Source of the DNA: Lachnospiraceae bacterium
Lineage (GTDB): Bacteria > Bacillota > Clostridia > Lachnospirales > Lachnospiraceae
Assembly (NCBI GenBank): GCA_009911035.1
Contig: QXWO01000043.1
Coordinates: 1-53,216 of the forward strand
Reading direction: 5' to 3'
DNA length: 53,216 bases
Shown here: in pieces, positions 15,791-25,033 of the stretch
Position numbering within the stretch: position 1 is the stretch's first letter
Layout of the letters: every line of letters starts with the position of its first letter
Made by a program: the position numbers and the translations under genes
Notes under the pieces: model-generated
Told to the model about the DNA's origin: nothing
Database searches by the model: none
The model's input: the letters and a program-made list of their open reading frames with translations, nothing else

Positions 15791-16206
15791 ATTTACCGGG
15801 ATTGATTAAAGAAAGTTTTAACTTAAAAGAGGTGGATATACGGACATATTCACCTCTTGCCCTTGCGTACATCGGCGACGGGGTCTACGATCTGATTTTC
15901 CGCACCGCGGTAGTGCAGAAGGGAAACACTTCTGCCCATAAACTCCATCACCAGACCATACAATATGTAAAAGCGCCTGCCCAGGCGCATATGGTTTCGG
16001 TCCTTATGGATGAATTTACGCCGGAGGAGATGGCCGTGTATAAAAGGGGGAAAAATGCCAAACCCTATACTATGGCAAAAAATGCTACCATGGCAGAATA
16101 CAAAAAGGCCACAGGGCTGGAAGCGCTGGTGGGATATCTGTACCTTTGCGGACGGCTGGAGAGGATACTGGAATTGATACAGACAGGCTTACACAAGATG
16201 GAATAA
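15775..16206 (+). CDS. mrnC: Mini-ribonuclease III
   Basis: 143 residues, an RNase III catalytic domain without the dsRNA-binding domain. In Bacillus this enzyme matures the ends of 23S rRNA. The signature LALAYIGDGVYDLIFRTAVV (about 27-46) holds the catalytic acidic residues, and the second acidic cluster lies in TGLEALVGYLYLCGR. It overlaps the end of cysS by 16 bp and is followed by rlmB, the same order as in B. subtilis (cysS-mrnC-rlmB). Confidence 0.95.
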   Translation: MEESINLPGLIKESFNLKEVDIRTYSPLALAYIGDGVYDLIFRTAVVQKGNTSAHKLHHQTIQYVKAPAQAHMVSVLMDEFTPEEMAVYKRGKNAKPYTMAKNATMAEYKKATGLEALVGYLYLCGRLERILELIQTGLHKME

Positions 16207-16237
16207 AACGGGTGCAGGCTCGGAAAGGAAAAGACAA

Positions 16238-17005
16238 GTGGAAGAAACGAAACAGGAAATAAAAGAATTTACCATAGAGGGAAGAAATGCAGTGATAGAA
16301 GCTTTCCGCTCCGGCAGGCCCATTGACAGGGTGTACATATTGGATGGCTGTCAGGATGGTCCGGTGCTCACCATCAAACGTGAGGCCAGAAAGCAGAACA
16401 CGATGATCAAGTATGTGGAAAAAGAACGTCTTGACCAGATGTCGGAGACAGGAAGGCACCAGGGGGTGATTGCCTGTGCGGCGGCCTATGAATATGCCCG
16501 GATCGAGGACATGTTTGCGCTGGCTGAAAAAAAAGGGGAACCGCCCTTTTTCATCCTACTGGATAATATTGAAGACCCCCACAATCTTGGGGCAATTATC
16601 AGGACCGCTAACCTTGCAGGAGCACATGGGGTCATCATTCCCAAAAACCGTGCAGTGGGACTGACAGCGGCAGTGGCACGGACTTCGGCAGGGGCGCTCA
16701 ACTATACGCCGGTGGCAAAGGTCACAAATCTGGCAAAGACCATAGAAGAACTAAAGGAAAAGGGGCTATGGTTCGTCTGCGCGGATATGGGCGGTACGAA
16801 GATGTACGATTTGGACTTAAAAGGCCCGATAGGCCTTGTGATTGGAAGTGAGGGAGAAGGAGTAGGCAGGCTGGTGAAGGAAAAATGCGACATGTCGGCA
16901 GCGATTCCCATGAAAGGGGATATTGATTCACTGAACGCTTCTGTTGCGGCAGGAGTGCTGGCCTATGAGATCGTCCGTCAGAGGGTTATGGAAAAGGCCA
17001 GATAG
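16238..17005 (+). CDS. rlmB: 23S rRNA 2'-O-ribose methyltransferase, TrmH/RlmB family
   Basis: 255 residues from a GTG at 16238. This SPOUT-fold enzyme methylates a ribose of 23S rRNA using S-adenosylmethionine. The N-terminal substrate-binding domain begins TIEGRNAVIEAFRSGRPID. The three SpoU motifs are clear: NLGAIIRTANLAGAHGVIIP, VIGSEGEGVGRLV and IDSLNASVAAGVLAYEI. The last two form the trefoil knot and cofactor site. It lies 31 bp after mrnC in the conserved cluster. The SD is weak (GGAAAGGAAAAG). Confidence 0.95.
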   Translation: MEETKQEIKEFTIEGRNAVIEAFRSGRPIDRVYILDGCQDGPVLTIKREARKQNTMIKYVEKERLDQMSETGRHQGVIACAAAYEYARIEDMFALAEKKGEPPFFILLDNIEDPHNLGAIIRTANLAGAHGVIIPKNRAVGLTAAVARTSAGALNYTPVAKVTNLAKTIEELKEKGLWFVCADMGGTKMYDLDLKGPIGLVIGSEGEGVGRLVKEKCDMSAAIPMKGDIDSLNASVAAGVLAYEIVRQRVMEKAR

Positions 17006-17053
17006 CTTTCTGCGTTCCATTTCCTATAGTGAAACAGTAAGCAGGGAAGTATA

Positions 17054-18823
17054 ATGGGAAAAATCAACAAATTTCTGTTAATGGTAATTGCCATGGTGGG
17101 GATCATGATCGCGGCTGTGGGCATTGACATGGGAGTAAAACATTATAATGACCAGAAATGGGAAAAAGAGAGGGTAGCCCGCTATGAGCAGGCTTATGCG
17201 GATGTGGCTGACATTCAGATGAAAATCAGCCAGTTAGCCCAGGATAAGGAAGCCATTGAGGCATTTATTGAAGAAAATAAAGAGTATTTTGACGGTACAG
17301 CGGAATTTGGAGATGAATTTGACGGGCCGGCGCAGGGCAGCCTGCCAGAGCCTTCTGTTGTGCCCGAAAATATGGAGGAAGCTTCCACGGGCATGAATGG
17401 CCCAGACGCTGAAGATATGCCGGGAGCAGATATAGCCATATCAGGAAATGTTTTGGACGGGCCCCGTGATATATCGGGAAATGAGCCGGGCGATAGTTAC
17501 GGTGTTTCAGGGAATGGTGCAGAAGGGAACCATGATGTGTCGGGAAATGAGCCGGGCACAGGCCAGGATGTATCAGGAAATGAGACGGAGGGGAATAACA
17601 GCGTGTCAGGAAACGGCACGGATGGAAACCAGAGTGTGTCGGGAAATGAGTCTGAGGGCAGCCAGAGCGTGTCGGGAAATGAGCCGGGTAACAGCCAGGG
17701 CGTCTCGGATAATGAACTGGCAGGAAGCAGTATATCGGGGAACGGACTGGACGGAAACCAGAGTGTATCAGGAAATGAGCCGGGTGTAAGCGGTGCCGCG
17801 TCAGGAAACGGATTGGCAGGCAGCGTGTCAGCAGGCGGAATTGAAAACGTATATGGTGTCTCTGGAAACGGAATACAGGGCATGGGGACAGCAGCCGGAA
17901 ATACCCTGCAGGAAAAACGGAAGATCCGCGGCTCCTATATGGAGACCCAGATGCAGAATCAGGTGGACCTGGATGTGATTTCCAACAACAGTTATGATTT
18001 CTCCGGGGTCTCCATTACCTGTCTGGGAGACAGCATTACAGCAGGGGCTAATCTGGATAATATGGAAAATTACCAGCAGCATGCCTATCCGGCCAGGCTG
18101 AAAGAACTGCTGGGGGCGGAGCGTGTGACAAATCTGGGTATCGGCGGTTCCTCCATTGGAAGGTATTGGGAAAATGCTTTTGTTGACAGATTTAAGGAAA
18201 TTCCGGCGGACACAGATTTGATTGTGGTCATGGGAGGAACCAATGACGGATTTTGCATGAGCCAGGATGAGCTTGGGAATATGCAGGAGCGGAAGGCGAG
18301 AACTTTTATCGGGGATCTGGACGAGCTAATGCGGGGATTGAAGGAAAATTATCCCGCGGCGGAAATTGTGTTTGTCACCCCGCTGCCCAATGTGCTTCAC
18401 GATATGCTGCGCAAAGAGCGCAACTATCTTCTTCCCCAGAATACGCTGGTCAACGCAATTATCCAACTGGCGACAGAGTATGATATTCAGGTAATTGACC
18501 TTTATAATTCCAATATCCTGGATACCCATGATGCGGCAGTGATTTATAACTATATGCCTGACGGAGTGCATTGTAATACAGATGGCTATAGTGTGCTGGC
18601 AGAACATCTGGCGGCGGAACTGATCCGCATCTACGGCGGTGTGGAAACACAGACAGGAAATCTGCCGCAACAGGAGGCGCAGGATCTGCCAAAAGAGGAG
18701 GAAAGTGTGCCCCAAGAAAATGCAGCACAGGAACAGGAAGATGGACCTGAAGGAGAAGAGGAAACCTGGGAGGAGCAGGAAATAGAAGAACTGGGGATAG
18801 GCAAAGAACCGGAAGAAAACTGA
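17054..18823 (+). CDS. Membrane-anchored SGNH/GDSL hydrolase with VSGNE repeats
   Basis: 589 residues. An N-terminal membrane anchor (about 5-24) is followed by a short coiled coil (about 34-75), an acidic linker, and about 12 imperfect 11-residue repeats of the form VSGNEPGxxQx (residues about 129-280). An SGNH esterase domain follows (about 315-530), with S327 in CLGDSITAG, N397 in GGTNDG, and D503/H506 in DGVHCNTDGY. The tail after 535 is very acidic. It probably deacylates cell-wall or other glycans outside the membrane; the substrate is unknown. It sits between rlmB and sigH, where B. subtilis has rae1. Confidence 0.88.
   Translation: MGKINKFLLMVIAMVGIMIAAVGIDMGVKHYNDQKWEKERVARYEQAYADVADIQMKISQLAQDKEAIEAFIEENKEYFDGTAEFGDEFDGPAQGSLPEPSVVPENMEEASTGMNGPDAEDMPGADIAISGNVLDGPRDISGNEPGDSYGVSGNGAEGNHDVSGNEPGTGQDVSGNETEGNNSVSGNGTDGNQSVSGNESEGSQSVSGNEPGNSQGVSDNELAGSSISGNGLDGNQSVSGNEPGVSGAASGNGLAGSVSAGGIENVYGVSGNGIQGMGTAAGNTLQEKRKIRGSYMETQMQNQVDLDVISNNSYDFSGVSITCLGDSITAGANLDNMENYQQHAYPARLKELLGAERVTNLGIGGSSIGRYWENAFVDRFKEIPADTDLIVVMGGTNDGFCMSQDELGNMQERKARTFIGDLDELMRGLKENYPAAEIVFVTPLPNVLHDMLRKERNYLLPQNTLVNAIIQLATEYDIQVIDLYNSNILDTHDAAVIYNYMPDGVHCNTDGYSVLAEHLAAELIRIYGGVETQTGNLPQQEAQDLPKEEESVPQENAAQEQEDGPEGEEETWEEQEIEELGIGKEPEEN
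17436..17890 (+). repeat. Imperfect 33-bp coding tandem repeat (VSGNE units)
   Basis: The core GTGTCGGGAAATGAG or variants (TCAGGAAATGAG, TCTGGAAACGGA) recurs roughly every 33 bp about 12 times. Each unit encodes V/I-S-G-N-E/G plus six Gly, Asn, Gln, Asp or Ser residues. Synonymous changes between units are frequent (TCAGGAAAT versus TCGGGAAAT), so the array is old or under protein-level selection, but it remains a candidate for unit-number variation. Confidence 0.8.
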
Positions 18824-18849
18824 TAAGCAGTAAGGACAGGAGCAGGACG

Positions 18850-19476
18850 ATGGACAAGGGGTATGAAAAGTGCAGCGATGAAGAACTGATTGTGCGCCTG
18901 CGGGACGGCGAATCGGCCATTACGGATTATATTATGGATAAATATAAAAATCTGGTGCGCAGCAAAGCAAAGTCCATGTACATTCTAGGCGCAGACAGGG
19001 AAGATTTGATTCAGGAGGGGATGATTGGCCTTTTCAAGGCAGTCAGGGATTACGATACAGGAAGGGATGCCAGCTTTTTCACCTTTGCCGACCTTTGCGT
19101 GTCAAGGCAGATGTATACGGCAGTGCAGGCAGCAGGAAGGCAGAAGCATGCGCCCTTGAATACCTATATTTCCCTCTATGCCAATGCCTCCGAAAATGAC
19201 GGTACGGAAAAAGGGGAGGAGTGGGAGCTGATAGACAGTCTTATTTCCCAGGCAGTAAGAAACCCGGAAGAACTTCTGATCGACAAAGAAAACGTGGAGC
19301 ATCTGGAAAGAGCCATGGAGAAAGAACTGAGCGCTTTTGAAAAACAGGTGCTTGACCTTTACCTTACGGGAATGAAATACAGTCAGATTGCAAAAGTGCT
19401 GGGCAGGGACGATAAGTCCACGGATAATGCCCTCCAGAGAATGAAAGCAAAATTGAAAAAAGCAATTTTAAAATAA
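18850..19476 (+). CDS. sigH: RNA polymerase sporulation-type sigma factor SigH
   Basis: 208 residues, the length of SigH, which in Bacillus and Clostridia drives early sporulation genes. Region 2 is clear: KYKNLVRSKAKSMYILGADR, then EDLIQEGMIGLFKAVRDYD, with the aromatic FFTFADLCVSRQMYTAV stretch for promoter melting. Region 4 reads ELSAFEKQVLDLYLTGMKYS followed by QIAKVLGRDDKSTDNALQR. The position after cysS-mrnC-rlmB supports orthology. It starts 27 bp after the SGNH gene, so it may be in the same transcript. A T-rich stretch follows the stop at 19477-19495. Confidence 0.93.
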   Translation: MDKGYEKCSDEELIVRLRDGESAITDYIMDKYKNLVRSKAKSMYILGADREDLIQEGMIGLFKAVRDYDTGRDASFFTFADLCVSRQMYTAVQAAGRQKHAPLNTYISLYANASENDGTEKGEEWELIDSLISQAVRNPEELLIDKENVEHLERAMEKELSAFEKQVLDLYLTGMKYSQIAKVLGRDDKSTDNALQRMKAKLKKAILK

Positions 19477-19525
19477 GCCCTTTTTTCTTTTTGTTAAATA
19501 AAAGTTAAAAATTTCAAAGGTATAT

Positions 19526-19580
19526 TGACAGAAAACAGTTTTGTCAATATACTTTTTTTGTGTGCCGACTGACTGGTCGG
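19526..19580 (+). promoter_or_regulatory. RND gene promoter with two palindromes, likely TetR operator
   Basis: TTGACA 19526-19531 and TATACT 19549-19554 have an ideal 17-base spacer. TTGAC/GTCAA with inner AAAAC/GTTTT arms lies across the -35 and spacer (19526-19548). A second inverted repeat CCGAC/GTCGG (19565-19580, six-base centre) lies just downstream of the -10. The latter resembles GACTGACTGGTC-type sites of AcrR/TetR regulators. The TetR gene is the next gene after the transporter, so it is the natural binding protein. Confidence 0.7.
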
Positions 19581-19614
19581 ACGGCAGTTGCAACAGAAAA
19601 GGAGCTAAGTACAT

Positions 19615-22600
19615 ATGTTATCGAAATTCAGTGTTAAAAAGCCTTATACTGTACTGGTGGCGGTGGTTCTTGTCGTCGTTCTGGGGGTGGTATCCTTTAC
19701 CAGAATGACTACAGACCTTCTGCCAAATATCAGTCTGCCTTATGTGATCGTCATGACCACATATCCGGGAGCCAGCCCGGAAACGGTGGAAACAGTTGTC
19801 ACCAAGCCTGTGGAGTCTTCCATGGCTACTGTGAGCAATATAGAGAGCATCAGTTCGGTGTCCAGTGAGAATTATTCCATGGTGATTCTGGAATTTGCCC
19901 AGTCTACGGACATGAACGCGGTTTCCTTGGAAATAAGGGAAAACTTAGATCAAATCAAAAGTTACTGGGATGATACCGTGGGCAATCCCATCATCATGAA
20001 ATTAAACCCGGACATGCTTCCGGTAATGATTGCGGCCGTGGGGGGGAATGATATGAATGCCGCCCAGATTACGGCCATGACGGAAAATACCATTATTCCC
20101 GAACTGGAGAGTATCGAAGGCGTTGCTTCCGCCAGCGCCACGGGGCTTTTGGAGGAGAGCGTGAATGTTGTCATCCGGCAGGAGAAGATTGACAAAATCA
20201 ATAAGCAGGTATTTGGCTCTATTGATGAGGAAATCGAGGAAGCAAGGGAAGAACTGGATGAAAACAGGCAGGAAATCTATGACGGGCAGGAGGAAATCAA
20301 TGATGCCCGTAAAGATTTGGAGGAATCCAGACAGACCCTTACGGACAGCCAGCAGGAATTGGACGACAACCGCAGGGAGCTTGAGGAAGGCAGGCAGAAG
20401 ATTGCCGACGGCAGGGCGGAAATTGCCGAGAATAAGACCAAACTTGAAGAGGGAAAAACCGAGCTTGCCAATAAGAAAGAAGAAGCCAGCAGGGAACTTG
20501 CGGAGGCGGAGACGAAACTGCTCACCGCCAAGTCTGAGGCAGAAGCTGCCAAAGTTCATATTACCCTTGAGATCGCCCAGATGAACACCATGCTTGAGGA
20601 AGCAGAAAAGCGGCTGGAAGATCTGGGGGCAGCAGGGGATTCCCTTCTGCCGGAGGATATTCCAAGCAAGGAGGAAATCAATCAGGAACTTAGTGAATCC
20701 GAACAGCAGCTTGCAGAAGCCGGGCAGAGGCGCGCTGAATCCGAGCAGCAGCTTGCAGAGGCGCAAGAAGTACTTGCCATGCTGGATGGTGCAGGGGATG
20801 AGGGGTTGTATTCGGAACTTCCCGAGGACGTAAGGGTGCGGACTGAGACCTTTCTTTCATCCGATTTTTCGGAAGATGCGACTGTAGGGGAGGCAAAAGC
20901 AAGAGTCAGCGCAAAGGAAGCGGAAATCAGCAGCGAGCTGTTGGAAATTAGTAACGAGGAAGCAGAAATCAATAGCAAAGTGGCGGGGCTTAAACTGCAG
21001 CTTGCTGCATGGGAGGAGATTGAAAAGCGCCTGGAAGAACAGAATACGGCTTTGGACTCCATAAAGGAGATCATAGAATCCTACAAAAACGCTATCCAGG
21101 AAATGGAAGGCAAGGTCACGGAACTGGATAACAACATTTCCCTTTTGGATAGTGCTTTGAGCCAGCTTTACATAGGAAATATCAAGGCAGCCACAGAACT
21201 TGCCAACGCCCAGACCACCATCAGCCTTGGAGAGATGCAGATCAGCACTGCGGAAGCGCAGCTTGAGGCTACAGAAAAGCAATTGGAAACCGGTGAGAAG
21301 CAGCTTGAGTCAGGGCAGGAGCAGATAGACTCCGGCTGGGAGCAGATCAAGGACGGGGAAAAGCAGCTAAACGACACGGCGCAGCAGCTTTCCGATGCTT
21401 TAGAGCAGATTCTTGAAGGGGAGGAAAAGTTAGAGGAGAGCCGGGAGGAGGCTTATGACAAAGCGGATATGAACAGTGTCCTGACAGTGGACACCATAGA
21501 ATCTCTTTTGCAGGCCCAGAACTTTTCCATGCCCGCGGGATACGTAACGGAAGACGGGATCTCTTATCTGATCCGTGTGGGAGACAAGCCGGAAGACATC
21601 GAAACCTTAAAGAAGATGCCCCTTATCAACCTTGAGATGGACGGGGTGGATATTATTACCCTTGGGGATGTGGCGGATGTATTCATGACCGACAATTCAG
21701 AAGACATTTATGCCAATGTAAACGGTGCACCGGGAATCATGGTGACGATTCAGAAGCAGACCGGGTATTCCACCGGGGATGTGTCCGATAAAATTTTGGA
21801 TAAATTTGAGGATTTGATGGAAGAAAACGAGGGCCTTATGCTGATCACCCTGATGGATCAGGGAATCTACATTGACTTGGTCATGGATTCCATTGTCAAC
21901 AATATCCTTTTCGGCGCAGTGCTGGCTATTTTGATCCTGATCGTGTTCTTAAAGGACTTAAGGCCCACGGCGGTGATTGCCTGCTCCATTCCCATCAGTC
22001 TGGTCACGGCAGTTGTGCTGATGTATTTCAGCGGTATCACCTTAAATGTGATTTCCTTATCCGGTCTTGCGCTGGGCATTGGTATGCTGGTGGACAACTC
22101 TATTGTGGTAATTGAAAATATCTACCGTATGCGGAAGGAAGGGTGCTCTGCTCTGGAAGCAGCCATAGAAGGAGCAGGTGAGGTGGCCGGGGCAATCATG
22201 GCCTCCACCCTTACTACGGTCTGCGTATTCCTGCCCATTGTGTTTACGGAAGGAATTACCAGACAGTTGTTTGTGGATATGGGACTGACGATTGCGTATT
22301 CCCTGCTGGCAAGCCTTGTGATTGCCCTTACGGTAGTGCCTGCCATGTCCTCCAAGATGCTGGTAAAGACCAAAGAAGTAAAAGACAGCAGATTTTTTAT
22401 AAAGCTGATAGATGGATATGACAGGATCCTTGTCGCAGCCCTGAAATGGAAACCGGTGGTTTTGGTCTTGGTAGTGGGGCTTTTGGGAATCAGTGCGGCG
22501 GCATCTTATGCCAAAGGTACTGCTTTTATGCCGGATATGGACAGCACCCAGTTTACCATTTCCCTGACGCTGCCCAAGGATACCCCTTTGGGTGAGACAG

Positions 22601-23982
22601 GAGAAGTGACCGATGAAGTGGTAGAGCGGCTGATTGCAAGGGAAGATGTGGCGGATGTGGGAGCCATGGCTTCCAGTTCTTCTCTGACCATGCTCTCAGG
22701 GGGAGGGAATACTGCAACCAATGCCACAACCATTTATGTGACATTAAAGGCAGACAAGGAAAAGGACAACGAAGAAATTGCAGATGAGATTATGGCGGAC
22801 ATGGCGGATATCTGTGAGGAAAAAGAAGCGGAAATTGACATAGATACGTCCTCCATGGATATGAGCGCTTTAGGCGGCAGCGGCATTACCGTGCAGGTGC
22901 GGGGCCGTGACATTGACAAACTGCAGGAGATTGCAGGGCAGATTGCGGCAATCGTGGAAGGCGTGGAAGGGACGGAAAATGTTTCAGACGGCCTGGATGA
23001 ATCCACCGGAGAGCTGCGGATCATTGTGGACCGGGACAAAGCAATTGAGCACGGAATGACGGTTGCACAGGTATTCCAGCAGATTATGGATAAGCTTGCG
23101 GAAAGCTCCAGTGCAACGACCCTGGAATCCGTGGAGGCAGAGTACAGTGTGTATGTAAAACATGCAGGAGATATGGAACTTACAAGGAAGCTGGTTCGGG
23201 AACTGGTGCTAGACCGGACAAAACAGGACGGAACAAAAGAAAAGGTACCTTTAGCTGAAATCGCCAGATTTACGGATACCATTTCTCCCAAGGATGTGAA
23301 CAGGATCGAACAAAACCGGTATATTGCCGTGTCAGCAGAGATCGCGGAAGGCTATAATGTGGGACTGGTGTCTGACGCACTGGAAAAGGAGCTTGCCGCT
23401 TATGAGGTGCCTGCCGGATACACGCTGGTGATGAGCGGTGAAAATGAAACTATTACGGATGCCATGGAACAGCTATATCTGATGCTGCTTTTGGCCCTCA
23501 TCTTTATGTACCTGATCATGGTGGCACAGTTCCAGTCGCTGTTGTCTCCGTTTATCATCATGTTTACCATTCCCCTTGCCTTTACGGGAGGATTCCTGGG
23601 GCTGGTTTTCAGCGGAAGCGAACTAAGCGTTATTGCACTGATCGGCTTTGTAATGCTTTCAGGTATTATTGTAAATAATGGTATTGTGCTTGTGGATTAT
23701 ATGAACCAGCTCCGCAGTGAAGGGATGGAGAAAAGACAGGCCATCCTCACAGCCGGAAGAACAAGGCTCCGTCCGGTGCTAATGACAGCCCTTACTACGA
23801 TTCTGGCATTGTGTACCATGGTATTTAGTAATGATATGGGCTCCGAACTGGCAAAGCCTATGGCGGTAGTTACTATCGGCGGCTTGATTTACGGCACGCT
23901 CCTTACGCTGGTGGTGATCCCCTGCATTTACGATATTTTTTCAAGGGAAAAGAAAATAGGACTGCAGGATAAGGAGGGGTGA
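19615..23982 (+). CDS. RND-type efflux permease with a long coiled-coil insertion
   Basis: 1455 residues, against about 1050 for AcrB-like pumps. TM1 is at about 10-27, followed by the porter motif LLPNISLPYVIVMTTYPGAS. From about 202 to 618 an inserted region is almost entirely coiled coil (for example EELDENRQEIYDGQEEINDA and similar ELxxG/KxxL heptads). TM2-6 begin near 757 with the RND signature GLALGIGMLVDNSIVVIENI. A second extracellular loop spans about 985-1280, and TM7-12 follow. Such pumps use proton flow. No membrane-fusion or outer-membrane partner is encoded here, as expected for a monoderm. The TetR gene follows after 3 bp. Confidence 0.93.
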   Translation: MLSKFSVKKPYTVLVAVVLVVVLGVVSFTRMTTDLLPNISLPYVIVMTTYPGASPETVETVVTKPVESSMATVSNIESISSVSSENYSMVILEFAQSTDMNAVSLEIRENLDQIKSYWDDTVGNPIIMKLNPDMLPVMIAAVGGNDMNAAQITAMTENTIIPELESIEGVASASATGLLEESVNVVIRQEKIDKINKQVFGSIDEEIEEAREELDENRQEIYDGQEEINDARKDLEESRQTLTDSQQELDDNRRELEEGRQKIADGRAEIAENKTKLEEGKTELANKKEEASRELAEAETKLLTAKSEAEAAKVHITLEIAQMNTMLEEAEKRLEDLGAAGDSLLPEDIPSKEEINQELSESEQQLAEAGQRRAESEQQLAEAQEVLAMLDGAGDEGLYSELPEDVRVRTETFLSSDFSEDATVGEAKARVSAKEAEISSELLEISNEEAEINSKVAGLKLQLAAWEEIEKRLEEQNTALDSIKEIIESYKNAIQEMEGKVTELDNNISLLDSALSQLYIGNIKAATELANAQTTISLGEMQISTAEAQLEATEKQLETGEKQLESGQEQIDSGWEQIKDGEKQLNDTAQQLSDALEQILEGEEKLEESREEAYDKADMNSVLTVDTIESLLQAQNFSMPAGYVTEDGISYLIRVGDKPEDIETLKKMPLINLEMDGVDIITLGDVADVFMTDNSEDIYANVNGAPGIMVTIQKQTGYSTGDVSDKILDKFEDLMEENEGLMLITLMDQGIYIDLVMDSIVNNILFGAVLAILILIVFLKDLRPTAVIACSIPISLVTAVVLMYFSGITLNVISLSGLALGIGMLVDNSIVVIENIYRMRKEGCSALEAAIEGAGEVAGAIMASTLTTVCVFLPIVFTEGITRQLFVDMGLTIAYSLLASLVIALTVVPAMSSKMLVKTKEVKDSRFFIKLIDGYDRILVAALKWKPVVLVLVVGLLGISAAASYAKGTAFMPDMDSTQFTISLTLPKDTPLGETGEVTDEVVERLIAREDVADVGAMASSSSLTMLSGGGNTATNATTIYVTLKADKEKDNEEIADEIMADMADICEEKEAEIDIDTSSMDMSALGGSGITVQVRGRDIDKLQEIAGQIAAIVEGVEGTENVSDGLDESTGELRIIVDRDKAIEHGMTVAQVFQQIMDKLAESSSATTLESVEAEYSVYVKHAGDMELTRKLVRELVLDRTKQDGTKEKVPLAEIARFTDTISPKDVNRIEQNRYIAVSAEIAEGYNVGLVSDALEKELAAYEVPAGYTLVMSGENETITDAMEQLYLMLLLALIFMYLIMVAQFQSLLSPFIIMFTIPLAFTGGFLGLVFSGSELSVIALIGFVMLSGIIVNNGIVLVDYMNQLRSEGMEKRQAILTAGRTRLRPVLMTALTTILALCTMVFSNDMGSELAKPMAVVTIGGLIYGTLLTLVVIPCIYDIFSREKKIGLQDKEG

Positions 23983-23985
23983 GAG

Positions 23986-24648
23986 ATGGAAAGCAGAGAA
24001 TTTGCCCCCAAGGTGCTGGCCACTTACCGGGCAGTCATAGATTTGTTCAGGGAAGGGGCGGACTTAAATAACCTTACTGTGTCGGAAATAACGGCAAAAG
24101 CAGGCATTGGAAAGGGAACTGCCTATGAATATTTTTCTAATAAGGAAGAAATGATTGCGGGCGCCCTTTTCCATGAGCTGAAAAGGGAATGTCAGGACAT
24201 GTGCAGGCAGCTTAAGGAAGAAGAAGGGCTGTACGCAAGGATGGACAGGGTCCTTATAAGCATGGAAAAAAAGATAGTTGAAATTAACTGCTTCGTACGC
24301 GCCATTCATGTACTGATGGATAATTCCGCAGTCAGCGGCAAACTACGGGAGATGATGGAAACTAAAAAAGAAGAAGATATGCTGGTTATGGATATCGTGC
24401 GTATGATTCTTGCCGGAGAGACAGAAACAGAAGGAAGGATAAACCATGAGGAAAGCGTTTATCTTTCTATGGCGGTCTTTTCCAAGCTGGTATGCTTTGC
24501 CCTGTACCAGTTTGACCAGGAAAATAAGATAGGTGTGGACAGCGCGTCCATGCGGAAAATGATCTGCAGTGATGTATGCAGGGACGTGGCGTATTACAGG
24601 CATAAACGAAAAGAAACGGTGCAAGGCATCAGCCCGGGCAGTGAATAG
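23986..24648 (+). CDS. TetR/AcrR family transcriptional regulator
   Basis: 220 residues. The N-terminal helix-turn-helix is typical: LTVSEITAKAGIGKGTAYEY followed by FSNKEEMIAGAL (about residues 27-58). The C-terminal ligand-binding part is all helical and not diagnostic. It starts 3 bp after the RND transporter stop, so the two are co-transcribed, and it probably represses the transporter promoter through the palindromes at 19526-19580. The inducer is likely a pump substrate; that is inference. Confidence 0.93.
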   Translation: MESREFAPKVLATYRAVIDLFREGADLNNLTVSEITAKAGIGKGTAYEYFSNKEEMIAGALFHELKRECQDMCRQLKEEEGLYARMDRVLISMEKKIVEINCFVRAIHVLMDNSAVSGKLREMMETKKEEDMLVMDIVRMILAGETETEGRINHEESVYLSMAVFSKLVCFALYQFDQENKIGVDSASMRKMICSDVCRDVAYYRHKRKETVQGISPGSE

Positions 24649-24727
24649 ATCCCTATGGAATATAAGAATGACTAAAAGAATATGTGTAAGGAAAGGTCCG
24701 GGAGGAGGGAAAGGAGGCTGGCGGTTC

Positions 24728-24922
24728 ATGCGTGTGAAAAGGAAAAAATCAGGTTCCTGCGAGCAATGTAATAATTACATATATGAGGATGATTATGAAT
24801 GTTATGTCTGCCAAGTGGATCTGGACGAAGACGAAATGGCCAGATTTCTGGCGGATGAATTCCGGGACTGCCCTTATTACCAGCCGGGAGACGAATATTT
24901 GATCGTGAGAAAGCAGATATAA
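24728..24922 (+). CDS. Small Cys-motif protein, DUF6472-like
   Basis: 64 residues from the ATG at 24728, preceded by GGAGG at 24715-24719. It contains CEQCNNY and YECYVCQVD, two CxxC pairs that could bind a zinc ion, then an acidic segment and FRDCPYYQPGDEYLIVRKQI. This matches my memory of the DUF6472 family of small proteins common in Lachnospiraceae. A longer frame upstream overlaps tetR and is unlikely to be used. Function is unknown. Confidence 0.75.
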   Translation: MRVKRKKSGSCEQCNNYIYEDDYECYVCQVDLDEDEMARFLADEFRDCPYYQPGDEYLIVRKQI

Positions 24923-25033
24923 AGGGAAACAGATTTTGAGGCGCCTTTTTTAGGGGTGCCTTGCTGCATTTAAAGGGGTAAAATGACGAAGGGATAAGCC
25001 TTGCTATTCCTGCATGTTTTAAGGTATACTTAA

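Noticed and set aside
17497-17883. A Pro/Ser-rich minus-strand frame over the VSGNE repeats
   Set aside because: It is the antisense of a coding tandem repeat and has no SD or promoter.
17436-17890. A CRISPR array
   Set aside because: The 33-bp periodicity is in frame and coding, and there are no unique spacers between identical repeats; no cas genes are present.
20002-20766. A 254-residue minus-strand frame inside the RND gene
   Set aside because: It is a shadow of the coiled-coil coding region (repetitive Glu/Lys/Gln codons give long antisense frames) with no ribosome site.
24940-24975. A terminator after the DUF6472-like gene
   Set aside because: AGGCGCC can pair with GGTGCCT, but no T run follows, so I did not call it.
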